DNA from: Galerina marginata
Lineage: Eukaryota; Basidiomycota; Agaricomycetes; Agaricales; Galerinaceae
Direction of reading: 5' to 3'
DNA: 64,000 nt
Assembly: GCA_023014335.1 (NCBI GenBank)
Contig: JAECYW010000002.1
Span: 2,728,001 to 2,792,000 of the forward strand
The notes below the pieces were generated by a model. The model had not been told where the DNA came from and made no database searches. It was given only the letters and a program-made list of their open reading frames with translations. The position numbers and the translations under genes are program-made. Positions 20,401-27,784 of the stretch are shown one piece after another (positions within the stretch are counted from its first letter, which is position 1; every line of letters starts with the position of its first letter).

Positions 20401-21137
20401 AACGACCTTCCCAGTTTGAGTCGCCAGATTTGTCGAACGCTCCCACAGTGTCCACCTTTGTGAGGTGGACTTATCCTCTCGAGTCAGACGTAGGACGAGA
20501 TCTAGCGAACAATGGTGTTGAGACCTTCGAACAGATAGTCAAGATATCGATTGAATAAAGAGTCACGGACGCCGCGAGCTGACTCCGTATACAGAGTGCT
20601 CGCGAGTCCTTTCGATCTCGTAATCGAGATCGATAACTCAATCCTCAATCTCACCAGACTTCCGAGTCAAGAGGGAGCGCCGTGACAGGCCTCGATTGTC
20701 TCAACGATGGAAGTTTAATGTGAAGAAAGATAACATTCACTCGAGGTAGCGGAGTACATACATATCGTGAGTTTACGTAATACGGTTAGTAATCGTACGA
20801 CGTTATCGTGAAATGAGAGAGTTTTAAAAATAGAGAAAAAGAAAAAGAAAAGAATAGGAAGGTACGCATAGGCTTTTATTTTATATACTTCTCACATCGA
20901 CCACAGTGCGTGCTTGGTACCCTGGCAGATGCCTATTTTCGCGGGTATGATTGCATCGTTCTTGAAGATGGGACCGGTACAACATCTCCAGAAGGAGGAT
21001 TTGAGAATGTGATCTACAACTGCCGGTGGTGTAAGTCACAAATAATTTATCCTGCCATGCATGAAACTGATTTCGTACCTCAGAGCTATGGGTTTGTGAC
21101 CGACACAAAGCGAATAATTACGGCCATTGGACACTAG
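8433..21137 (+). CDS. Isochorismatase-family cysteine hydrolase, split by a retrotransposon in intron 4
   Basis: Exons 8433-8797, 8859-8969, 9029-9247, 9304-9400, then after the inserted element 20907-about 21025 and 21086-21137 (about 320 residues). Family hallmarks are ALVVIDMQNFF (catalytic Asp), IHKNRMSG (catalytic Lys region) and GVNTDQ joined to CVLGT (nucleophilic Cys). Intron 4 is phase 0, and the first codon after it is the catalytic cysteine TGC. Without the element this intron would be 55 bp (9401-9450 plus 20902-20906). The end is uncertain: the strong GTAAGT donor at 21031 paired with the CAG at 21083 breaks frame, while a weaker GTGGTG donor at 21026 with the AG at 21085 gives YGFVTDTKR and a stop at 21137. 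Unspliced read-through is also open. Members hydrolyse isochorismate, nicotinamide or related amides; the substrate is unknown. Confidence 0.75.
9446..9450. repeat. Target-site duplication TCGAC (left copy)
   Basis: TCGAC immediately precedes the TGTGAG end of the left LTR and recurs at 20897-20901 directly after the CTCACA end of the right LTR. A 5-bp duplication is normal for Ty3/gypsy integrases. Confidence 0.95.
9451..9888 (-). repeat. 3' LTR (element orientation)
   Basis: This 438-bp copy is the match of 20459-20896. On the sense (minus) strand it opens with TGTGAG, followed by TATATAAAA about 10 nt in, a plausible U3 TATA box. An internal perfect hairpin, TCGATCTCG-TAAT-CGAGATCGA, spans 9604-9625 and is repeated in the other LTR. 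Confidence 0.95.
9889..9910 (-). promoter_or_regulatory. Polypurine tract next to the 3' LTR
   Basis: On the sense strand, GAGAGAGTGGGGGGG lies three bases before the 3' LTR and just after the stop of the second ORF. This is the expected place for plus-strand DNA priming during reverse transcription. Confidence 0.75.
9917..12463 (-). CDS. Accessory ORF of the retrotransposon (848 aa, unknown function)
   Basis: One uninterrupted frame on the element's sense strand starts 347 bp after the end of pol and stops about 28 bp before the 3' LTR, so it is an integral part of the element. I see none of the marks of an envelope: no signal peptide, no clear transmembrane helix, no furin-like site, few cysteines. 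Roughly, residues 1-450 form an acidic, Trp/Tyr-rich globular region (GFLSWWYLSVPRYRD, AVIDFEGWGARK); residues ~480-560 are a Ser/Arg/Pro-rich basic linker with SRSP-type repeats; residues ~570-848 form a second globular region (LVGYLVVNQWADQSRMRLAG, GPFSWVARYYGG). From memory, Agaricomycete genomes encode many hypothetical proteins with similar blocks, but I cannot verify this. It could be a structural, RNA-binding or host-interaction protein; none of these is demonstrated. Confidence 0.85.
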   Translation of the reverse strand: MTMFTDADDHIPTVTNTSDDWSGWNGLNCDPAIISDAVADVSKLYNEESWPDRLVGEAGEFLDLEWTTEPDWYRREAPWRAYMPLESFIRPDPWYMQMTAPFPYTPVEDHYIIDVERQKECKASFHTVSECVADVVISSLFPAGSPEPPPFDIQAVSQEFRTISSLQDVAAASKRAIRDRLGFLSWWYLSVPRYRDLLTNDARIRVECLRVSYGKKRGVLLDLEDCWAEININMLLRNHIPTYYKFPWSLRRDPRFTKLDPRLIMALADADDNSVSLHDIDDLDIDRAVKISDEYDEFLQFTKDPDDIMVTESSTPLHYSRVAVIDFEGWGARKIEVERNFLTTLLDTFHYTTATLLEDDDPSIIIWKWRLKKANTNPELPYWMFKRVSQEFDDVYEIRERFKGILAPIPGVREFNKYSGVLRTTSGPTLLDRIQLHSPYENSLQPLVPAGPPSLLERLGVPMGSVVETVITSSPSTATPRDNLATTRSRSPPTAPRSMRNRTRTNSRQDRSRSPTRIARHSAPERPEETFRRAMNSIARILAFPGEVPQFVDSSKWNKNLLLVGYLVVNQWADQSRMRLAGNTNSSIQNIGDVLTYAIIHGLSFSIGVKHAHFDLFRPTKISTLERKGVKSLYAPGFAEEGFTISNNVRFSVIYLARLPGLLTRPHAKAFIGLGGPFSWVARYYGGVELALYFMNGPSVQVTRHSSGANDSAEEVFLGIHWDQVTPQEEDILLGHIPETESSGPKWMFPPPEVLKECDHWTGTWTPVMETIFRAIADAIDKHKPTAVPRSRQQWLKFFRPFTNRYPPYVPSEENYTEIRLLCERFTSPTSWDRMQLHQIQVPEWRNA
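12464..12810 (-). promoter_or_regulatory. Pol-to-accessory-ORF spacer with possible internal promoter
   Basis: On the sense strand this spacer is strongly pyrimidine-rich, then shows GGTATAAAACCAC (around 12684-12671), a good TATA-box match about 210 bp upstream of the accessory start codon. Just before that ATG is an inverted repeat CAAGCC/GGCTTG (12471-12490). The arrangement is consistent with a separate transcript for the accessory ORF, though a spliced or bicistronic message is also possible. Confidence 0.45.
12811..20376 (-). CDS. Gag-Pol polyprotein of a Ty3/gypsy chromovirus (2521 aa)
   Basis: A single open frame without frameshift. The long Gag-like part (~1-1000) carries a CCHC zinc knuckle near residues 843-857 (CKIC...H...C). 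The protease has LDSCAD at 1084-1087, with Cys where Gly is usual, and ILLGEDY downstream. Reverse transcriptase spans about 1450-1650, with IDYRKLN, FGLRNGP and YIDD at 1598-1601. RNase H lies about 1740-1915 (LYTDASDDALG, TDHAALKW, DPLSRL) and holds an unusually long insert after its first motif. Integrase has an H-C finger near 2090-2135, then catalytic Asp2166, Asp2226 and Glu2262; the last two are 35 residues apart (DD35E). A GPF/Y module and a C-terminal chromodomain (YLIRWKDYG, ~2470-2521) follow; chromodomains steer integration to marked chromatin. A 42-bp tandem duplication lies in Gag (17362-17445). Confidence 0.95.
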   Translation of the reverse strand: MPPKFPPGTSFIPRRTGSPAVPKNPTNPSSSTSLLHPPHDTLQSAPKSIPGSHQETYSGSSIPQLVAGGDTILVDDNGSIISQERSPDQPDKQSPPEEVKESKTAKSGLEHGIEDSPMALLWREFETESETSSSLAARTLGLSQKPTLSREDIVDLRDSADDSSVQFSLDPALFAVIDSTINEVQSFVQRMANLIPERTTYFLVDPDNLVLRVLSGAESIGQLHAAWIALTRRLDAAPRFMRKYMAEYQQSEYLMNSPVSTAKEIHEEIKQKPSVDDKLRVLHTLIPRHNERFSAQVVSKIGLGAPWDEVLTIPAWLNFQPTLPRSKDPVSPRTSYKAGSNFVLPEDDSVRYTDKKGKKAVAFLNDPYGAVRTSYKSPAHIFDTPETNVDLQKQMFSTPANIGPSRVEKNWDDSIIPPNVMYGLGVESKKISPTSPDRKFSYFIPSQTDTFNLRRATTSGTSIIKPSLSRGNRRDSPDNDPSDDGGSSRGNRGERAGRGRPRGPPIPPPRQTPDPPDPPPPRPPSPPGPDSSGSSNKSRSLQESHHSKQEPPAPYGTFVPTIKAEFKADQLPKWDGNHDTAIEYFWKIQQLAALGGHMPEALGFWLWSGLKEGSPIQMWFATLSAIEQDNMRNHYLNYLRGIKDNYLGRLWQNKMISTYEAQTFQQSGYENETPINWLTRRIMYTRMLAKGDNGGRLEVYLIMQKAPISWTSVLGLDAITTTSQLYAKITEHQRALVQASKLEQSNVLTSDNLVYSLRRLGVNMDKDSNPRKPQDKSGTFRPRQKFDAEKKTEDAPTEDAEDPILVEVYQVLKQKQRPPPKGGYPFPKNDHITTKMGRLPPSPCKICGSSNHWDKECSDYDTYLETRKKNVQFLNLWTEDEELENRYSTAYSILRNIRTRDFKEIQPSDDSDFDMAVPSLLAEAYNSERKTSAPHRSAKIEEMEDEDDIRARQKVKAKSALLEETDDSGDKGGNTIHNDLKPESRTRAARDYDLKPESRTRAARDSDDLETLPPECLNVPDPPETKNTEPYSTANLVSPPAPSPIRLTKKRSPTSGSSAIGVSVLAMRGYLCSTKNPTIDLRLDSCADISLISEEYFNSLKDRPKVQQGLRMRLWQVTDKDCSLKGYVRIPVFSTTKEGKIIETEVEAYILPGMTVPILLGEDYQQNYEIGIARSISDGTEVQFEKGRHNIEALPVERTKDFGKIRESAHLKSVFLKAKIHRRNKAKRHRQRVRQEKEALTIRIAEDVHLKPGETKVVRVQGNFSEDREWLVERTIMANPNDSVIPIPNVLISASNPIIPLANPSTHPMRLRKGEIIGTLVDPEEFFDSPSSAEERTEMEKRASAIAAIIESQMPVQSPKENQKTEDEDSLQKEQEQYGPKTAAMPETSDLPSSKLRDLIDVGNLPEHLRERAWSMLEKRIKAFGFDGRLGQHPAKVHIRTKDGQVPISVPMYGTSPEKKRFIDEQVDKWFEQDVIEASISPWSAPVVIAYRNGKPRFCIDYRKLNSVTIADEFPIPRQSEILGSLSGAQVLSSLDALSGFTQLEMDPNDVEKTAFRTHRGLFQFKRMPFGLRNGPSIFQRVMQGILAPFLWIFCLVYIDDIVIYSKSFEEHIEHLDKVLEAIEKAGITLSPSKCHLFYDSILLLGHKVSRLGLSTHLEKVKAIMELQRPTKVAQLQTFLGMIVYFSAFIPYYADLCGPLFSLLKKGVPWRWTARQEKAWQDTKLVLTRAPVLGHPMEGRPYRLYTDASDDALGCCLQQVQPILVKDIKDTKAYIQLQKAYDAGQPIPKLISTISSKTNDSQSDREWGTSLDETEVLVERVIAYWSRTFRSAERRYSTTEREALAAKEGLVKFLPFIEGEKILLVTDHAALKWAKTYENANRRLAAWGSVFSAFMPGLEIIHRPGRVHSNVDPLSRLERILPKHTSPLRDESAPIQMNSVIEAWEHHNGKPAFVAFSIADCIESNSELRNSLATTRLQKAKTLKNKPETENQNTSTNELQNKPSLAAKYWGATHPPPNLHVTLAPELLKEWIKAYQEDKHLHRIWNSKESEVSEWKEGYRFFKDEKGLLFFRDEDYQPRLCVPDKFKRNILRQGHESAMETAHGGPPKLWAKLTPKFYWRRMKVDIVNFCNTCDVCQKTKHSNFNKWGYLIPNPIPNAPFDSISMDFIVNLPWSDEFNAILVVVDRLTKHGSFLPTTTGLDTVEFGELFVSKIAARFGLPESIICDRDPRWTSDWWRAVTARMRVQMALSSSHHPQHDGQTEITNKSIAKMLRAYVDNDKSTWAKWLPLLEFSYNSAVHRSTGSSPFQLLYGFQPRSPLEFINTQSFPSPARGSEEFEADLQMHREAARRAIAEAQEEQARYYNRGRKSAPEFKDGDWVLVNPHTLDWKESKGEGKKLSVRWIGPFEIMERINPKVYRLRLGDNYPGSPIINVEHLKAYHSELPGGEQTTDRATIPITQDRGEASEEFDVEDIVGHKRLKNGLRYLIRWKDYGPQFDTWGTTKDLSNAPDILRAYKAKHGL
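17362..17445 (-). repeat. 42-bp tandem duplication inside gag
   Basis: Two near-perfect 42-bp units (17362-17403 and 17404-17445) encode consecutive copies of DLKPESRTRAARD. The duplication is in frame and lengthens a charged linker between the zinc knuckle and the protease. Confidence 0.9.
20438..20454 (-). promoter_or_regulatory. Candidate primer-binding site
   Basis: Four bases (AAGG) after the end of the 5' LTR the sense strand reads TGGACACTGTGGGAGCG, beginning with the TGG expected to pair with a tRNA CCA end. An 8-bp inverted repeat, GTCCACCT (20450-20457) and AGGTGGAC (20463-20470), spans the LTR/PBS junction and overlaps this site, so the primer region could be folded. The tRNA has not been identified. 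Confidence 0.5.
20459..20896 (-). repeat. 5' LTR (element orientation)
   Basis: 438 bp, identical by eye to 9451-9888. It carries the same TATATAAAA near its sense 5' end, the same internal hairpin, and TG...CA ends. It should drive Gag-Pol transcription toward lower coordinates. Confidence 0.95.
20897..20901. repeat. Target-site duplication TCGAC (right copy)
   Basis: Second copy of the 5-bp duplication. It is followed by CACAG, the original 3' splice site of the host intron, which stays intact 5 bp from the duplicated target. Confidence 0.95.
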
Positions 21138-21368
21138 GTAAAATGCCACCTTGCGCGCTTTGAGAGAGCAATGCAACTGAAAGTCGTCTGTAACGTGTAT
21201 CATCATAACAAATGCCAATGAAAAGCTGTCGTAGTCGGACAAGTGTACTTATAAATACATATACACTCAGCTAAGTTACAAATCGTGAGCAAAGAGTCCT
21301 CCGAGTAGGTTATGAGGAGACATGTCCTTTGCCGTGGCTATAAATACAATCAACCCCGGTCAAACCGC

Positions 21369-23183
21369 CTAACTGATTGCGCGACTGCGAATCTAAAAAA
21401 AGGATGACCGATTAGATCAACATGCACAAAACGTAAATGAATGTGAGAACAACGTACATCTAGCAGGGTGCGGCGAGTGAGAAGGTCCTGAGGGCGAGTC
21501 TCGGAGATAGGACTGGGAGGTTGTGATGTGGAGTGCGATGAATTGGATGAAGGCGGTGGAGTGAGAGGTGCGTAGTTGAGCATTTTGGCGCTTTCTCGGA
21601 GATGGGAGCGGGGCGGCCTCGGTGGAACTGTTGGAAGCTGCTCTTTTGTTGGAAGTCTAGACATGTCATATTGGGCCTCGTGGTGCTCCTCCTCGTCTGG
21701 AGGCAGAGTTGCAGGATAAACCGAAGGTGTAGACGGAGCGGGAGAATGTCGTCTGAAAGGCGCGATCGGAACAGCCAGGTCGTTAGAATATCCAAGGCCA
21801 ACACGCTGCAGCTCGTGTCCTTCCTGTCTGCCAGGATTGCCTGGATAGAACACTGGATAAGGGTCGGGGTAAAGAGACACCATCCCAGTACCGAAGTTTC
21901 GCTGTTCGTGGGACATGGGTTCCTGTAGGACAGGACTGCTTGTTGCTGCGATCCCATCTAACGTCATCGCGGCTAGTGTCGACAGAGCGCATCGCTGGTC
22001 CTCCCGCTTCGTATGCCTCAGTATGAGGATCTTGGAAAGGGTCGCCAGCAGACGATGATGGTCGTTGTTGCTGCATACCAGCCAACCAGCGTCTCTGGCG
22101 CAGGCGACGACGGCTGCGACGGATACAGAAAAGAATGCCAGCTATTAACGAGGCAATCGCAATTCCAGCCACAATACAGACACCAGCGAGGACTCCTGGC
22201 TTGTGTATTCTAGACGGTTGAAATTAGATCCGATTAATAGCAGATTCATATGAAGCCTACCCAGTGTTCAGACGAGAGTTCCTGGCTACTATTAAAGCTG
22301 GGCGGATTAGCAACCACATTGGTCACAGTAGTCAAAGCGCCATTAGGTTCCGTTGAGGTGCTCAGTAAGGTAACCAAAGGAGGTGTTGTGATAATTTTTG
22401 CGCCATTAGCTCCAGACGAAGTAAATGCCAGGGCGCTTGACAAGGTTGTACTCGCGTGCGTAGGTAACTGTGCTGGTCGTTGGAATTCTAGCAATAGTAA
22501 CTACACAAGAAATTAGAATGAAAATAAAGTGGACTGCGTTCCGATAACCTCACCAGACGTCGTTGTAGAAGTTGAGCGACTGGTCGACGACGATGTGTGG
22601 CTTGAGGTCGTCGAACTCGAAGTTTTACTCGGAGGAGGAGCGGGATTGTGGGAACTAGTTGGCGATGCAGTGTTAGCTTTCGTAGAAATTGAGTGCGAAG
22701 ACGGAGGCGGCGCCGGGGGGTGTGCAGAGCTAGAGGGCATGCTGAAACCATCTTCAGCACTGTTTCCTTGCACGCACACTGAAGCACAAACCTTGAAGAT
22801 GATGTCGATGCCAAATCAGTACCAAGTGGGGAGTTGCTTTGCGAGGCTTTAACTGGTGGTTCGGAAGGCAAAGCAAGTGACGTGGGCATAGACGATACTC
22901 TTGCAAAAGTAGAACTCAAGGTCACGACTACTCTCGAACTAGCGGGAGATGCGCTGCCAGAGGGCGTGCTAGCCTAGGATTTTGGTCAGGTAGTTTACAG
23001 CCCAAGCAAGACAAGACTTACCAGGCTCCGAATTGTAGCCTCCGTTTCAACGGTTGAGTTTACGCCCGTCGAGAAAGGGACACCCGATGAGAGAGAAAAG
23101 GCGTCAACAACTAGAAAATGGAATAAAAGAAGGTATAAAAGAGATAATTTGTTAGATCGCAGACGAATTGGAGACCACAACAT
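21369..23183 (-). CDS. Ser/Thr-rich single-pass membrane protein with signal peptide
   Basis: Proposed exons 23183-23022, 22973-22792, 22741-22554, 22487-22261, 22199-21963, 21922-21458 and 21392-21369 (494 residues); phases close. The N-terminus has a signal peptide (LSLLYLLLFHFLVVDAFS). A long Ser/Thr/Pro-rich ectodomain follows, then a helix (GVLAGVCIVAGIAIASLIAG), a basic stop-transfer RRSRRRLRQRR, and a Pro-rich cytoplasmic tail with PPRPPR, a possible SH3-type ligand. The layout matches the protein at 5326-7198, and before the transposon arrived both would have flanked the isochorismatase-like gene. The acceptors of introns 3 and 4 and the 40-bp intron 5 are my best choices and could be off by a few codons. 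Likely a cell-wall or surface sensor or adhesin; function not shown. Confidence 0.6.
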
Positions 23184-24100
23184 GGAGATGCATGGGGAAG
23201 AATCTCACCGAGTTACTTCAACTAGACCTCATAAGCTCCTCTGCGAGGGCAACCATCGATATAAGAGGGTTTATAGGCCTCGGACAAAAAGACCGGGCTA
23301 ATATTATATCTCCCAAAGATATATAGCCTACGTGTCAAGCCGACATGTGAGCGGAGAATTTCCTGTCAGAGCGCAAGAGCAGAGAGTCTGTCATTCGGCA
23401 GTCACTTGATAGATTACATGCTACCCTTCCAAGAGAACCGCGGTCCAAACCTCAAGAGGGTTGGCTGGCCTGACCATCTTCCGTTGACGAGGTTGTTCAG
23501 AATTAGCCAAGAGCACAAGGTAAACAAGTGAGAAGCTTTCAGGCCACCCTTTTCCGGCTATTGATGCGCATGGGAAACCCACATCCGGTAATAAAGGAGT
23601 CACTGGGAGCTTTTCTCGTCCCGGACAGACGTAAGGTGACCCCGATAGAACTTTGAGGACGAAAGATAAGTGTAATGCTCGTATGGAGAAAAGAAGTAAA
23701 GATAGTAATAATTCCAAAAATCACTTGTACATATTATCCAATGCTAGATGAGACAGCGATGAATTAGGGAGAAGGCGTAATGCAGATTGGTCTACTAAAA
23801 TGACAGAAACGTAAATGCAGCAAGGATTGTAGGAGCAAAGGGCCTCCGTGTGACTGTCGATCTTATCAGAAATGATAAAACTCAAGATTCGAATAATTCA
23901 CTCACGATGTGGGGCATGTTCATGTGAAGATATAATGGATGAGTGGGTATCGGCTGGTCAAATTGAGATAGAGAAAAGAGAGTGAATGAGAGTATTATAT
24001 CAGTGTCCTAAATCGTGGAGCATCAACGTTAGAAGTTAAAATAATATCGATGGCGTTACTCGTACCTTGCGTAACAACTGAGTCGGTTTCTAACCCGGTT
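23184..24100. other. Intergenic region
   Basis: About 0.9 kb between the start of the Ser/Thr-rich gene and the stop of the Rab gene. Short frames exist, but none has recognisable content or splice-supported extension. It should hold the promoter of the former and the 3' UTR of the latter. Confidence 0.5.
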
Positions 24101-25205
<1,105 letters not shown>

Positions 25206-25541
25206 GGTAGCTGAGATAAGGAGTTTAAAGACCGAGGGCGACGGTGTTGAAAATGAGAGCGCGATTCAGGATCCAAGACCTCTGAACCGCCTCATGGCCA
25301 GAGTCGCTCGACTTGTCCATTTATGACATTGATGAGCAGCACACGTAGTCACGTGCATCGTCATTCTTCTAAGCTCAAAGGGACTTTGAAAGTCCAAAAC
25401 ACATTCCCGGAGTAAGATAGAGTCGGATACTCATAAAAAAAATAGAAACCGAAAGCCCAATTAAATATTTATCATATCATAGGACATATACGAGAGGGTC
25501 TAAAGAACTTGAGTACTCCGTCCGACATTGCGGTCTTCGGA
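25206..25541. other. Intergenic region
   Basis: 336 bp between the Rab4 start codon and the stop of the dehydratase gene, both minus strand. It should carry the Rab4 promoter. No further feature is visible. Confidence 0.5.
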
Positions 25542-27094
25542 TCACCATCCTTTCCATGGGACCCATATATCGACAACTGTTTGTCCTTCTTCAACATCTC
25601 CGTCGATAATATAGTACCAAGGATATGCCTTTCAAAGTGGTTCAACACATAGATAAATTCATAGTCGACCGAAAACTCTTACCGCTGCAATCAGGCAGGC
25701 GTGTTGTCCAATGATACTAACGGTTGCTCCTAACATGAGAGGCTTTGCGGCGGGATCATTCGAAGTTAAGATTCCGTGTTCTTGTGATATCCTCGATAAA
25801 GTCCATGGTAACCCAATGACTTCTCCGTAGCTTCCGGAAGGCCCAGTATCTTTGCTGAAAGCGATAGCTCCAGCGTCGACCATGGCTTCATCCGAACCAT
25901 TCATCCCTCTTCCGGGGTAATATGATATTACTGTAGCTCTTACATATTGGGAAATACGTGCATGGTTGATTAAACCTGTGTGTTGCTGTTGCAAATCCAG
26001 CATTGGGTAATTGCCTAAATGATATTTTAAAATTGTGAGGACTTGAATAGACAACACCTACCGGCATGCAATTCGAGGACCCCATGTAGGGCTTGGGAGA
26101 GCATTTCTCTAGTCTGCGCACTTGCAGCGTGTGCCGTTGGTGTTGATCCAACTGAAAGGACGAACGGCTGGGTAACAACGACATTCAGTTGAGAGGTAGA
26201 GATAGCTGCCAATGTTTTTCCCGCTGCAGGTATTCACAGCCTGAACTTCTTGTGACAAGAAAGCAGAGGCTTCAAAAAGTGAAGTTGATGCATAGGAATT
26301 GCCCGCATGGCCATAGAAGCCATAGAGATTGACCGCAGGGGATTTTAATATCACGTCTATAAGTGCCAGGAATTGTGGAGAGGTAGGTGAAACTCCAGCA
26401 CGGCTGTATGACATCAGTGAGCGAGTAGTGCCATTAAAAATAGTGCCCCTTACTTTTGACCTCCGTTAATTTTGACGAAAACCGACCACCGCCTTGGAAT
26501 CTCTTGCTTACTTTCGAATTCCTCCAAAAACAGTATTTGGTCGGGGTGGTCGACTAATAGCCTCACAACACCTCCATGGGCTGCAAGTTCATTCCAAAGG
26601 GTAGAGAGATCGGCAACCTTATTCAAAGCCACAGGAAGTCCATATAAAATCTAATTTTTCGAAGAGAATAAGCACCAGACGAACACAAGGAAAAACCCTT
26701 GACTAACGTCTCTGACGGTCGAGTCAGCAACCAAGCCACTTTGTACGACCTGCCATGCCTCCATCATAGTTGATACTATGACAGCATGTGTCCGATCCTC
26801 CTCAGATATCAGCTGAAGTTTCGTTCCTTCCGAAGTCTACAAATGGTGAGTATGTCGTAAGTTTATACGTAAATGTCGAGTACTTTATGGGTCTTGAGGT
26901 GGGCTCGAAAAGTGGCGCGCCAATCCCGAGCTTTTCGATGCATGCTCGCACAGTTCTGCGCGAACAACTTCCGGTCGACAATCATCGCAGGGTGTTCTCA
27001 GCGACTCCAAGGATTTCCCGACAAATGCATCCTGTAATACCTGTTTACTTGGGCTGTTGAGCAGCGCAACTGGGGTTTCTGATTGAGGGATCAT
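25542..27094 (-). CDS. D-serine dehydratase-like PLP enzyme with two single-base frame breaks
   Basis: Exons 27094-26884, 26836-26708, 26650-26454, 26403-26062, 26014-25683 and 25628-25542; about 431 residues if the breaks are discounted, close to yeast Dsd1. The fold is alanine-racemase-like: the PLP lysine lies in RAHLKTHK, and the C-terminal half has the zinc ligand pair in GQHAC. The enzyme converts D-serine to pyruvate and ammonia. As written, the frame breaks twice, at 26989 (between SLRTP and MIVDR) and at 26228 (between QAVNT and AAGKT); in each an extra T sits on the coding strand after C. All exon phases close only if both bases are ignored. Either the gene is decaying or the consensus is wrong. 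RidA, 2.5 kb away, acts on the product intermediate of such enzymes. Confidence 0.75.
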
Positions 27095-27784
27095 CGGCAG
27101 GGAATGACGGGAAGAATAAGGAAGACAAGATTGCAAATTGCGATGATGGAAGCCGAAGTTGATGGGCAATATTCCTTCGCTTGGATAATCTGTGCATTCG
27201 CATGCCCGGAAGTACGGAGGATGATACTGAGAAAGCGGACCGCCAACCGACCAGTCAGGTGTTGAGGGATGGTCAGACTTCGAGAGCAACTGAGAGGAAC
27301 TTGTCAAGTGCAGATTCCAGAAGCAATGCAGAAGCAGAAGAGAGCCAAATTTATGAGCAACTTATGCCGGACCCATTGAGCTCAGCGGTCCACAAGGCTG
27401 TTTTGATGCCATAAATAGTGAAGTCCAGGTATATCCGTCTATTAAAGATAGTTCGGGAAGACAGGAAGGTGTTGGACATTGGCCAAGGGCTGTTGGGTCA
27501 CTGGTCACCGGTCACGTGTGAGGACTGCAGATCCGAGTCGCGTTCAAGTTGAAGTTCAACGTTCAACGCTGGTTGAACCTCTGACGATGACAGCTACACG
27601 ACCTCCTCCTTTATATCACCTAGTAAACGCCTCTTCAGCCTATTGAGAAATGAAAATGCGGAAGCAATATGATTGAGACCCCTGTTTGACACGATGACCG
27701 CATTGCGCGTTTCTCCCTCGATCTCCCCCTCTCCACTGTGATACATAGATAACGAAACGAAAGATACACCTCTTATTCGCGACT

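Larger units (their letters stand above)
9451..20896 (-). mobile_element. Complete Ty3/gypsy chromovirus with an extra ORF downstream of pol
   Basis: The 11,446-bp element is bounded by two 438-bp LTRs (9451-9888 and 20459-20896) that begin TGTGAG and end CTCACA and look identical throughout. A 5-bp TCGAC duplication flanks it. Its sense strand is minus, opposite to the host gene. In element order it contains the 5' LTR (20896-20459), a candidate primer-binding site, a 2521-codon Gag-Pol (20376-12811), a 347-bp gap, an 848-codon ORF (12463-9917), a purine-rich tract and the 3' LTR. The pol order (protease, RT, RNase H, integrase, chromodomain) places it in the chromovirus branch of Metaviridae. 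All frames are intact, which with LTR identity indicates a recent insertion. It is about twice the usual length, because gag is long and because of the extra ORF. Confidence 0.95.

Noticed and set aside
20438..20454. A genuine tRNA gene overlapping the primer-site region
   Set aside because: The plus strand carries TCGAAC-GCTCC-like T-arm letters next to CCA, but no 5' half, D-arm or anticodon arm is present; a primer-site complement explains it.
9451..20896. Capture of a host gene by the element
   Set aside because: No introns or host-like family motifs are visible in the accessory ORF, and it ends right at the polypurine tract, as a native element gene would.
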